Source: Xiphias gladius
Taxonomy: Eukaryota; Chordata; Actinopteri; Istiophoriformes; Xiphiidae
Direction: 5' to 3'
Assembly (NCBI RefSeq): GCF_016859285.1
Contig: NC_053409.1
Location: forward strand, 22,577,976 to 22,641,975
Length of the DNA stretch: 64,000 nt
Made by a program: the position numbers and the translations under genes. The stretch's first letter is position 1. Every line of letters starts with the position of its first letter. Below the pieces are notes generated by a model. The model had not been told where the DNA came from, made no database searches, and saw nothing but the letters and a program-made list of their open reading frames with translations. Below, in pieces: positions 32,101 to 42,300 of the stretch.

Positions 32101-32384
32101 ATCGGTCTCAGAGGTTGATATGTGACTTTGTTACCAACGTAGTGTGCCTGTCCCTGCAGGCCAAAGTGCAGGAAGATAAGACCGGCTTCACCGTTACCCT
32201 CCACTCGGCCTCTGTGGCCCCCTTTGTCTGGCTCGACGTGGGAGACGTCCCCGGACGCTTCAGCTCCAACGGCTTCCTGATGGTTTCTAGAAACGTGACG
32301 GTCGGTTTTAACGCGTGGCGTCCCACCAGCGTCGCAGAACTCTCCAGATCCCTCGCCGTCACATCTTTAACTGACGTCTACTGA
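20119..32384 (+). CDS. manba: Beta-mannosidase, lysosomal (GH2)
   Basis: Exo-beta-mannosidase that removes the terminal beta-linked mannose of N-glycan core fragments in lysosomes. Seventeen coding exons: 20119-20334, 21490-21584, 21668-21773, 21876-22049, 22687-22810, 23463-23632, 23755-23865, 25041-25192, 25487-25604, 26621-26707, 27092-27259, 27467-27685, 28328-28492, 29437-29581, 29814-29956, 30978-31235, 32160-32384. They total 2676 nt, 891 aa (human 879), with every phase consistent. A leader ([11 protein letters not shown]) precedes the jelly-roll start [10 protein letters not shown]. Conserved blocks: [59 protein letters not shown]. The acid/base Glu is in WSGNNENE (Glu469) and the nucleophile in [13 protein letters not shown] (Glu566); both are offset by 12 from human Glu457 and Glu554, as the length predicts. 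C-terminus VTSLTDVY matches the family end. Donor of exon 3 (GTGTGT) is weak but needed by homology. Intact. Confidence 0.97.
20540..20950. other. GC/CpG-rich island in manba intron 1
   Basis: GC-rich block inside an AT-rich intron (20335-21489), with overlapping open frames on both strands that match nothing I know. It joins the SINE-like head at 20955-21045 and may be that element's body, or a downstream part of the promoter island. The coding look is a composition effect. Confidence 0.4.
20955..21045 (-). repeat. tRNA-derived SINE head (pol III B-box-like)
   Basis: Read on the minus strand, GCAGCCATAGACTCTACG is followed by CAGAAGGTGCAGGTTCGATT and GCCACTGCG. GGTTCGATTGC is a near-consensus B box, with an A-box-like stretch about 35 nt upstream. 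There is no paired acceptor stem or CCA end, so it is a SINE-like fossil, not a tRNA gene. In manba intron 1. Confidence 0.45.
24203..24676 (-). mobile_element. Tc1/mariner-type element, internally deleted remnant
   Basis: Terminal inverted repeats of about 30 bp: TATACAGTATTGTGCTAAGT...TTTTAGGCA at the left and, reversed, TATACAGTCCTGAGCAAATG...TTTTAGGCAC at the right, with TA at both ends as in TA target-site duplication. Inside, the minus strand encodes WPPQSPDL, the hallmark block before the last catalytic residue of Tc1-family transposases, followed by frame breaks. Only the C-terminal third of a transposase is left. In manba intron 7 (23866-25040). Confidence 0.75.
28831..29190 (+). repeat. 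GTGGTGGAAAGTAA...AAGTACTGTACTTAAG fish repeat
   Basis: Starts CAGTGGTGGAAAGTAAGGAG and holds GTCAAGTACTGCACTTAAGT, GAGGTACTTGCACTTCACTT, ACTTCTACTCCACTACA and TTTACTTTGCAGATTAAG in the known order. A very common teleost interspersed repeat. In manba intron 13 (28493-29436). Confidence 0.65.
32077..32099. repeat. (TG)n microsatellite
   Basis: TG run about 60 nt upstream of the last manba coding exon. Confidence 0.85.
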
Positions 32385-33305
32385 CCTGAGACCAGCTAGA
32401 ATCCACGTCGAGGCGTACCAAAGTACGAAGGCGGTGGATGGGAAAGTGGTGACGTCCTGTATCGGAACAGGCACAGGCCCTGTTCTCTTGTTCGGCTGGT
32501 AAATGATCATCGAAAAGTGTCTTTTAAAAGAGATACTATGGCTGAGGCTCGGTCCTTGTGCCAAATTGCCCAAACTGTTTTCTTGTCAGACAAATTAGAA
32601 AGTAGGAAGAAGCAGGGAAACTCTGGGACATATCAGGCCTTTACACGAGGCTTTCATTCACGCAAAAACCATCAGACAAATGAATGTAACAAAGACTAAC
32701 ACAATTTTACTGAAGATGCGGAAGATGAACTGGCCAATATTAGCCTGGTTCCAAACCTCTAAATCGCCCACATCTTAGGCCTCTTTGGCAATTTAAATGG
32801 ATGAATTACAAATGAGGTGAAATGAAACAGCAAAACTGTCTGCTTATACGTCTAAGCCACTATCTGATATTTAATAAAATTCCAATACTGTCACTGACAT
32901 TGATCAAAACCTAAGATGTCTTCCTGTACTCACCGTTAAGTTGCTGTTGCAGAGGGGAGATGTCATCTGGACTGGGTTTCATGTGATACATGATGGTATA
33001 TTCTGCACTGAAAACTATTTTCCTTTTCTGTGCTTTGCATTTTTGCACATTTTTCAGATAATGAACAGAGCAAAGACTGTTATACTTGACATCGTGGATG
33101 TGGTGTATCACACACAGGGCTGTCCAAACAATTGTATTGTTTTGCATTCGTTCTCGATTTAGATCAGTTTGTAAATATTGTTGCTTTTGACATGTACGTG
33201 TTTTTCTGCTGATCAGAGTCGCATCAGTCGAACTGTTGGGTTGAATGCTCTTTGCAGACGCTGTAAGTTAAGGAACTGAGTAATAAACACTTCCTCTTGC
33301 TCAAA
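32385..33305 (+). other. manba: manba 3' UTR
   Basis: Non-coding stretch after the manba stop. AATAAA at 33282-33287 is the most plausible poly(A) signal, about 0.9 kb downstream; GC content drops to spacer level beyond it. Confidence 0.5.
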
Positions 33306-33348
33306 AATTGGTAAGGCAGTGCTTATAAAGCGTACACTATCTCGCACT

Positions 33349-33687
33349 AGGGCTGCAACTAACAGTTATTTTCATTATCAGTTAACTGGGTTTTTTGTAT
33401 TTATCTTTTGAGTTGATGGAAAATGGTGAAAAATGCCCATCATAGGTCTAAAGTGACATCTTCGAATGACCAACAGACCAAAATCCAGAGATAGTCAGTT
33501 GACAGTTATGAGACAGAAATAAGCAGCAAATCTTTAAATTATATCAACTAGAACCAGAGACTGGCTGATGTTTTTTTCTTGATAGATGAGTTAAACATTT
33601 ATTGCTTATCAAAGTTGTCGCTGATTTTTTTTTTTTTTTTTTTTTCCTCATCTTTCAATCAACGAATCGATTAGTCCTTTCAGCTCG
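33349..33687 (+). repeat. GCTGCAAC-family repeat, near full length
   Basis: AGGGCTGCAACTAACAGTTA at the start, AATGCCCATCATAGGTCTAA, CCAACAGACCAAAATCCAGA inside, and CGAATCGATTAGTCCTTTCA at the end. Confidence 0.65.
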
Positions 33688-33718
33688 CCTGATGTCCATT
33701 TGATATTTGAACTGACAC

Positions 33719-33935
33719 TTACAGTGGTGAAATCTAGTGAAGTACATGTACTCTGGTAGTATGCTCTAGTACAGTTTTGAGCTACTTGCATTTTACCCGA
33801 GTATCTCCAAAGTATGCCACTGAATACTTCGCCTTCACTGCACTTCAGAAGCAACATTGCACCTTTAACCGCACAACATAAATTTAACAGCTATAGTTAC
33901 TTTGCAGATTAAAACATTTAGTCTGTTTTTAAAAC
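33719..33935 (+). repeat. GTGGTGGAAAGTAA-type fish repeat, truncated
   Basis: Shares ACAGTGGTGAAATCTAGTGA, GAGCTACTTGCATTTTAC, TAGTTACTTTGCAGATTAAA with the copy at 28831-29190. Diverged and shortened. Confidence 0.5.
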
Positions 33936-34191
33936 GTGATGCATTGTTACACCCAACTGTATATAAAGCAGTTAAACATCGTCCAGAAACAACATCAAAG
34001 TGTAACACCTTCTGATAAGACACAATTTAGAAAAGGTTTATAGGCTGTAATTAATGGCTTTGTTTATGGTTTATGAATCATTTACTGATGCTTTCTAGAT
34101 CAATTATAAGCCATTAAAAAGAACAACTTATTAAAGTTGCCAGGTTGTCAGGTTGAAAATCTGCCAGCATGATGTAGCTTCTTTTTTTTCC

Positions 34192-34990
34192 CCCAGCTCT
34201 TTATTTCATTGGGGGACCAACGGACTGTCTGACCACTTCTGGAAAAGGGCCGCAGGACATCTGGACCAAAATCCATTCATCGACTGCTTGGGAACATTTA
34301 CAGCCGCAGACTTACTACGGTATAACCATCGATCAGCGTCTACGTGGAGTTTTATAAGCTGTCGATGCGCGTACGCAACCTGCGGAGTACAGATGTACAG
34401 AGGACAACGCAGTAAAATGTGAAATCTCGACGTAAGAGCTGTTTTTGTGACGTTTTTAAACGGAGACGTTGCCGTTCCGCTGTTTGAACACAGACTCTCT
34501 TGCATCAGTGTGCCACGTGTAAATCAAATGTTTTGATAACAACATGGCTGGGTGTTTCTTTTCAGCAATAATTGTCATCAACGCTGGAAAATCCATTAAT
34601 AAGTACCTAGGAATCTGTACTCTCTAGTAAGCCATAAGGTCTGCAGTTATAAATGTTAATAAGTCATTAATAAAGGTTATTGTTTGCCCATTTCTGATGA
34701 GCCATGAACTAATATAAGTCAGTCACATATAATCATTAATAAATCATTAATAAAAGCGAGTTCAATAATCCGTCACGTCTGCAGCTGTAAGTGTTCGTGA
34801 GCAGTTTATGGATGGATTTTGGTCCAGATGTCCCGCAGCGCTTTTCCAGCAGATAAGTGGTCACAGTCCATTGGAGAGGTCTCCCTAACGAATCAAAGAG
34901 CTAGAGAGACTCAAAGTCTCATGCTGGACAAGTTTTTCCACAGCCTGGCAGGATGAATGGCTTATAACTGATCCAAAACCCTTCAGTAAA
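34192..34990 (-). mobile_element. TIR-bearing non-autonomous element, right inverted copy
   Basis: Reverse-complement partner of 18829-19641, lying 3' of manba. Diverged family-like sequence continues on both sides: 34040-34191 repeats the ATTTACTGATG...TTATAAGCCATT words, and 35010-35225 is a partial second unit. Together they form a small cluster of this element. Confidence 0.6.
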
Positions 34991-35009
34991 CGATTTATTA
35001 AACATTTAT

Positions 35010-35225
35010 ACGTGCATTAATAAGTACTTGGGAATTTATACTTTCTAATAAGTCGTCATGTCTGTAGTTAGGAATGATAATAAGTCATTAATAAAGGGAC
35101 ACAAATGTCTCAATTTCTCCTGAAAGACACGAAAAGTGTCGTTCTGAAGGAGGATTTTCCACAATCTGGCAACTCAAGTGTTGCTCTGATTAATGGCATC
35201 AGTAAATGATTTATTAACCCTCAAT
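35010..35225 (-). repeat. Partial tandem unit of the same TIR element
   Basis: CATTAATAAGTACTTGGGAA, then TTTCTAATAAGTCGTCATGT and AATAAGTCATTAATAAAGGG, repeats in the same order the words found at 34593-34680. It continues with an AATCTGGCAACTC...GTAAATGATTTATTAA end. Degenerate. Confidence 0.45.
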
Positions 35226-35689
35226 TTAGGAAAACCTCATGAGCCTAGTGGTGCCCATCAGATACCGCTTACAGTGTAATGCATTAATAATCATCACCCA
35301 ATAATATTACACTGACCAACCAGGTCCAGACTCTACAATGAGTCTTTTAACCGGTTATGCTCTGAATATCTGTAGTTGCTAATACTTCTGTGCTGATGTT
35401 GTGGTCTTTAACTTGTAGAGGAGTATTTTTTTTTTATAGTGTGATATTGGTTTAGTTTTAGTCAGGTCGACGGATCCGAATACTTCTTCCACCTACGGGA
35501 AATAAACGCTGCTGCTCCGACAAACAGCTTCAGGGAGGTTTTAGGGCTTGGGCCGTGTTTTGTACAGCATATAATGATACCTGAAACCCACTGTTTTGGT
35601 GTTTTGCAGCCCCTCGCTTTGGGTCCTGCGTTTATCCTGCATCGGCCACTAGGCGACGACAGGGACCCGGCGACTCACGTGTATCCATG

Positions 35690-36330
35690 TTGATATCTAT
35701 ACATTTCCCTCGCCTCTTCCAGCTGTTTCATAACTGAGGTAAAGGAGCCACCGCTGTAAACTGGCCCCCCTTTGCGTTACACGTCCTGCACGCGTTTTCT
35801 CTCTCTTAACGCTGTTACCCTTTGCACACACACACAAACACACACGTAGTAGTAATGGTAGTAGTGTGCGTGTGCGTGCGTGCGTGTGTGTGTGTGTGTG
35901 TGTGTGTGAGAGCACGTTGCAGGGCAAGTGAGAAAGTCAAGTCACAAAAGAAAGCATTGAGACAGTGAGCGCACGCGGTCGGTCACCTCCATTTCCCCCT
36001 CCCCATGGGCTCCGCAGTCTGATCTTTGGACCTGATCGGCCTCATATAGTCCCGGTAGATCGCCCGGAGCACCTCGAGAGGGACTACTGCTCCCGAAAAT
36101 AAGTTTGCAGGGGAGGGGGATGGGGGGGGGGTTCTGCACAGCTTCACAGAGAAGACCCGATTTCCGCTCCGATCTCTGCTGCCATGGATCCGATTCCGGA
36201 CTCGCGAGCGAACTCCGCACAAATCATGACTTTTCTGTGATCCGCTTCCAGAGGAGCAGAAGTCGCGGATTTGTTGACTGGAGGAAAAGGAACGAGAGGG
36301 AAGAAAAAGAACTAACACTTAAAAGTAGAG
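35690..36330 (+). promoter_or_regulatory. slc39a8: slc39a8 promoter and 5' UTR region
   Basis: GC content rises before the slc39a8 ATG. A compound (TGCG/TG) repeat at 35864-35907 is followed by CG-containing sequence with no intron signal forced before the ATG. Single matches to short metal-response cores fall inside the simple repeat and are not counted as sites. Confidence 0.4.
35864..35907. repeat. (TGCG)n/(TG)n microsatellite
   Basis: Compound repeat in the slc39a8 upstream region, with a shorter (CA)n at 35824-35844. Confidence 0.85.
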
Positions 36331-39300
36331 ATGTTTAACTCCAGATGCTTGATTGCGTGCGTCGTGGCTTTTGTCACAACATCCCGGAGTATGGAGGCGA
36401 GTGACCGGGATGGAGAGGGATTCCTGGAGAACATTTTACACTACTATGGTGAAAATAAATCCATTTCCGCGGAGAATCTGGAGGATTTACTGCTGCTGAT
36501 CTCAAGCAGAAGGTCTGAGTCGGTACCTGGGGAAAGCCCGCTGGCAAACCAAGAGGTGAGCGCGCAAACCCTTCACCTGTGTGACGATTTTTTTTTACCA
36601 CATAAACTTATTAATGATAATTAACAGAGATTGAATGGACTCATAATTGATTTCTTATAGTGTGTAGCATGTTGTCATACCCAGTTTCTGAGGCTTGTTT
36701 AAGAAAAGTTTCAGCTATGTCGTCTTCTTCTCCTATTACTTAAACTATTAAATAGTTTAATATAACCCCCCCCCCCCCTTTTTTTGGGGACATTGTATAG
36801 TACTAAATGCTTGAAACATTTATAGTATTATATGTGACTGACCTGTTAGATGATTCTTGAGCAAATACATGGTCATTAATGAACATTTTATATCACTTTC
36901 CCATTTTTCTTTAGTTTTCAAAGCTTTTAGATGTAATTCATGCATATCAGGATTCAGTAATACACAGAAAACGTTGAATAGCATTTCTCTCTTGAATTAA
37001 GCTGTGAAATAGCATTAAACTAACAAGTGCATACCTGAGTATAATTGCTTTTTTAAAAATCTTTTCTCTACTCTTTTCTACCTCATTCTACGATTAGGGC
37101 AGCATTCATAATAAAATGTCAATAATGGATCTGGTTTTATCCCTGCCAACAATAATAACAGAACTTTATTTAGATGGCCCGTGTCATACAAAAAGATGCA
37201 GTAAGATTCACAAAAGGTGAAAAATACTTATAAAAGAGGACAAATGTAAGAAACAGGAACATTGAAAACACAGCAGAAAGAGTTTTAGAGTCAACAGAGA
37301 GACAAAAAGATGTCCAATAATGTCTTTCTGCCCCTCAGTGCCCCTCAGCAGAGCAGATCTTGTCCCACTTTGGGTTCAGTAATGTCAGTCAGCTGACTGT
37401 GGGACATCTGGGGAGGATCTGTCCCGCTGTGTTGACCCAGGTGCTGCTGCCCTCCTGCCCCTACACCGCCACCAAAAGTCTGCTGCCTGTTGACACCACT
37501 GGTGAGTTGCTTCATCACGGCTGCCTCACACATCCCGGTTTATTTGTCACGACCCCCGCAACTCAAATAATTCACTGTCCGTGGGGGTTTCGATTCCTTC
37601 AGTTAGGTCTGGCAGTGCTTTTACCGACAGTGACACAAATGCTAGAGATTTCTGGACAGTCCCGTGGATGGAGGACGCTTCTCAAAGTCAGTGTGCACCC
37701 TAAAAAAAAAAACCAAGAGGATGCTGGGCATTCTGGACACTGGCTGGCTGAAGTTGCATTTCATTCAACTGTAAAGTCTGAATGAAATGCAACTCTCTGT
37801 CTCTGTCTCTTATCTCCCCCGTCCCCTTTCATCATGTCTGCTCCAACAGAAACCCCCTAACAAACAATAGAAAACACCACGAATACCTACTCTACTCTTT
37901 CTCTCAAGGCTCTTCTCCTTTTTTTTTTATCAATATAGGAAATGAATAGAAAAAAAACAACTTAATTATCCTAAATTATCCTAAATCGATATTACATTTT
38001 ATTCACGATAAAAAAAAGAGTTAATAAATGAAATCAATAAATCATCCAAATTTCACTAGAGGTTTGAAAAAGTAGGGGGAAGACATGTTTTATCTTAGTT
38101 TATTTATGCTGACACAGTCCCTGCTTTTTCCCCAACTTGGTATCTTCCATATCCTGAGTATCGTCATTGATAAACTCCTCAAGTCAAATACAGAAAATTA
38201 GGATCCGTAAAAAAAGATGGACGATTGAAAACTTAAGCTGATTAGTCACAGGAAGTGTATTGAGTGTTGACACATTCGTCCTGTTCGGAGACACACGGAC
38301 AACAGAGGTTGAAAGCACATGATGATAAAACACAGCACAAAGACAACAGGACCTCACTGTGAGCTCAGCCTCTGCTCTCCGACCCCGTCCAAGTTGGTTG
38401 AGTTTAAATCAATATAATGGATATTTTGGCTCCTACTATACCAGTGGATTTTTTTTTTTTTTTACAATGTCTTAGTTATTCTTGATCTGCTTTCTTTCAG
38501 ATTCATAACCTTCATGAAGGGAGGATTTATTGCAGGACTGTTGTATTAGACTGCATTAGTTTTAGCCATGTGTACCTAATAAATTGGCAAGTGAGTGTAG
38601 TCTTTTCACTTTTTTCCTATGCTAAGCGATCAAATGCCCTTCAGTACATAAAACAGTGAGTGGATACCTCCCTGCTCACACGGCGGCGACATCATAAAGC
38701 GACTCATCTGTTGATGATTTTCTCATTCAGTCGTTTCGTCTGCGAAGTGTCAGAAAACAATGAAAAATATTTATAATTTCACCAGAGCGTCATGAGGTGA
38801 CGACTTAAAATGTCTCGTTCTGTCTGACCAACAGTCCAAAACCCCAAGATTTTCAGTTCACTGTCATGAATGACAAAGAGGAGCACTAAATCCTCTCTTT
38901 TGAGAGGCTGGAAATAACAAATGTTTGGGATTTTGGTTAATAAGTGACTAAAACGATTATTCAATCATCAGAATAGTAGTCAGTTAATTTTCTGTCAGTG
39001 GACTAATCGATCAACCGCACTTCAGACTACTCTACTGCTGGTTCAACTCTCGTTTACGTTCAGTTCAGTGCAAAACTAGGCCCGTAGAAACAGTGTTTAT
39101 CAGGTCGGTCAACGCCTAATTGAGTCAAAAACTCAGTCACCTTCCCGTGGCGGAGCCAAAACGCTCCACACTGTCCTGGATTGACTCACAGGGCCACCGC
39201 CCCCTCAGACTCACCATCAAACACTCCTCCTCAGTGCTGTTGACACAGTTACAGCCAACTGTGCCTGTTGTTCGTGATGCATGCTGTTTCCTCCACTGGC

Positions 39301-42300
39301 CCCTGTGAACAGAATTTCCCCTCTGCAAATAAATAGTGTCGTGTCTTTTGCTGAGTTACTCGTCTCCTTGGTCACCCTGTCGTTTATAAATGTCGAAGAA
39401 TATCAGGGTGTTTCGAGTTGTGCGACGAATCGGGCAACAAAAATGTCTGCTTTTGAAAAACCCGACTCTGCTCAGATGATGGCAAGAAACGACAAAGCCC
39501 ATGCCTTGTGCTAGTGTCATGTGGCTGTAGATCAATTTAGTGAGACTGTATTTCAAGAAGGTACAGTTGTTCCCAAAATTTTTTAGTTTCTGCCACACAG
39601 GAGAAGTAAGCCAGCTGGAGGCTAATTCAACAATCCCTTTTAGTGTTTATTAGCCACCAGCAACACACGCTTGGTCACATGCTAGTGCTAGCTTTTAGCC
39701 GCCATAGGGAAGATAAATTATGCACAGGAGGGGCTGATTTCACGACAGCATTGTGTTTGAGTTATATTTACATATTTATTCATAAGACTGCTGCACACTG
39801 ACTGCAAAAAACCTATCCATCGTGCCTCGGAGCCATGTCTTCGGCCATTATCTAACAGGTTGTCCAGTACATGTGCAAACACAGTCTTCTGCATACAGCC
39901 ACAGCTGTCTGAGAGCTGGATTGGGGGGAGTTTCTCGCCCCCGAGTTTTGCCTCTCAGGCTGCGGTTACTTTTAGCCTGTGCAGCCGTGTCCCCGGCTCG
40001 TCTTCTGTCAGATCCACGGTTGGGTTCACGTTCTGCTAATCTTGGCAAAGGAGGTGGGATTTTTAATGTTACCTAAGAGGAAGCCCTGCCTCTGAGACTC
40101 AGCTCAGGGCAAAAAGAAGGCCATCTTAGATATGGCCACCAGTGGACGTCCTGCATGACCTTAAAATCCACCGCAGTGATTCAGCATACACTCAAATAAT
40201 GGAAGCTTCTGTACTTGTTGTTTTAAACACGTTCCTTAAAAAAAAAAAATCCTCTGGTGCACTGAAAGCGATTTGTTTTACAGTTTTACACCAGTTTGTG
40301 TGTAATAAATAGAGGAAGAATTAGTAGTAGGAAGAGCAGTGATAGCACCTATGGCTAAACGGAAAAAAGAAAAGCCCGTCAAACAAACAGAAACCTAAAT
40401 CACATCCACAGAAAATCCGAAGAAAAACTGACGTCACTTCCCAAAAAAGGGTTTCTGCCATTTTTGGGGTCGCGCAGAAAAGCCTTAACAATGATATCTA
40501 AGCACCAAAGATGTCACCAATATCAGAAAAACAAGAAACTCTAGGGTTACGATGTTGACTAATGATAAAGGAATAATAGCTGTTTATCCTTTCTTGTCCT
40601 GACAGTGTGGGGTTACGGGTTCCTGGCCGTCACTGTGATCAACCTCGCGTCTCTGCTCGGTCTCCTGCTGATACCCTTCACCAAAAAACCGTATTTCCCC
40701 AAAGTGCTGACCTACTTCATTGGCCTGGCCATCGGGACGCTCTTCTCCAATGCTGTACTCCAGCTCATACCAGAGGTGTGTAAGACATGGAGGCTAGGTT
40801 AGGTGGCAGTGAGGTCGTCGGGGTCAAGAAATTCACATAGAATGTTTCGAAGATGAATTGGTGCGTGATAAAGGACTTCAGCACAAAATCAAACGAAAAA
40901 GAAGCCTGGTCACTAACATCTGTCAATCCACAGGCCCTGGGTTTTGATCCCAAAGCGGACAACTATTTGGCGAATGCAGTTGGAATATTCGGCGGGTTTT
41001 ACCTCCTGTTCTTTGTGGAGAAGATTCTGAAAATAGCTCTGCGGATGGAGCACGATGTAAGTTAACACACCAGTGAGTTTATCGTACGCACGTTTCTTTT
41101 ATTACAGAGTGATATAATAAATTGTATCTCAATTGTATATCTGCCAGTGAGTATCCCTGATTTATTGGCTAATTTGGCTTCTAATTGCTGACTACCACGA
41201 GGCGCTTACAGTAAATGGGAGTCGTGTACATTATGTATTTCTATAATGATCTTTTTACACCTGGGTCAAAGTCGCTAGTGTCCGGTACTCTGACCTTCGG
41301 TGATGTATGTGATTTGCATAGAATGCTTATATTGTTAACTTTAAACTAAAATAAAGGTAATAAAATCCGTCAACAGCGTAGGAAACAGAATTTTAACGCC
41401 AGAAAAACATTTTGATACGACGCTTAAGAGTCAAAACGGTAGAACAACACATTTTGGAAAATACACTTATTTGCTTTCTTGTAAAGATTTGTGTGAGAAT
41501 ATTACATCCACTTTCATGTCTGTGTGACATATATGAAGCTAACACAAAATCAGCTTTGAATAACCCCTCGTAAAACTGCAACTTGCCATTTTTATACTTT
41601 GGGTTTTTAATGGATTTAACAAACTAAATGTGACATGATCATCTGTGAGCTTTAGAGGTGCTTGTGGTCCGATTCTGCGACATTGGGGCAGAGCCAGCCT
41701 TGGAAAGAAAGCAAAATAAGGGTACTTCCCAAAATGTTGAACAATTTCTTAAGAGGAAAAAAAATCTGCCATTCAGTCGGTCAGTCCACGTCACTCATGA
41801 CTTAAATATTTCAACAACTATTAGATGGATTGCCATGAAATTGTGTACGCTCATGGTCCCTAGAGATCGAATTTGTGTGAAATGTCTCGACAACGATCAG
41901 ATGAATTGCCATGAAGTTCGGTTGAGACATTCGTGCTCCCCCTCAGGATGAATTGTCCTGACGTTGGCAATCTTTAACTTTTCTATACAGCACCATCACC
42001 AGGTCACAATTTCAATATGTCCAGTACTTATGATCAAATCCCTGCAAATGACAAGCATTTTTGTTCATTTGACTTACTCAGTCTTTCAACTCCTCAAAAC
42101 TAAATAGCTTTCTTTTTTTCTTCTGTACACGAGCCGTCTCCATTCTTGTGGAGTTATGGGTTATTAAGTCCCTGCGATGGAAATGGGGCTTGTGTTTTCT
42201 CATCTGATGCCCAGCTCTGTCTTCTCCTTAGCATGACAACAGCCACCTCACTCCTGCAGAGCCGCCTCCGGAAAACTCCCTTCACAACGGAGACATAATG

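Larger units (their letters stand above)
33306..35690. other. manba-slc39a8 spacer, no gene; slot of NFKB1 in human
   Basis: Filled by interspersed repeats (33349-33687, 33719-33935) and the inverted-element cluster (34040-35225). No Rel-homology, ankyrin or death-domain coding segment is seen on either strand, although human has NFKB1 between MANBA and SLC39A8. Confidence 0.6.

Noticed and set aside
35821-35845. Metal-response-element-like TGCACAC words before slc39a8
   Set aside because: They are part of a (CA)n repeat, which produces the short core by composition.
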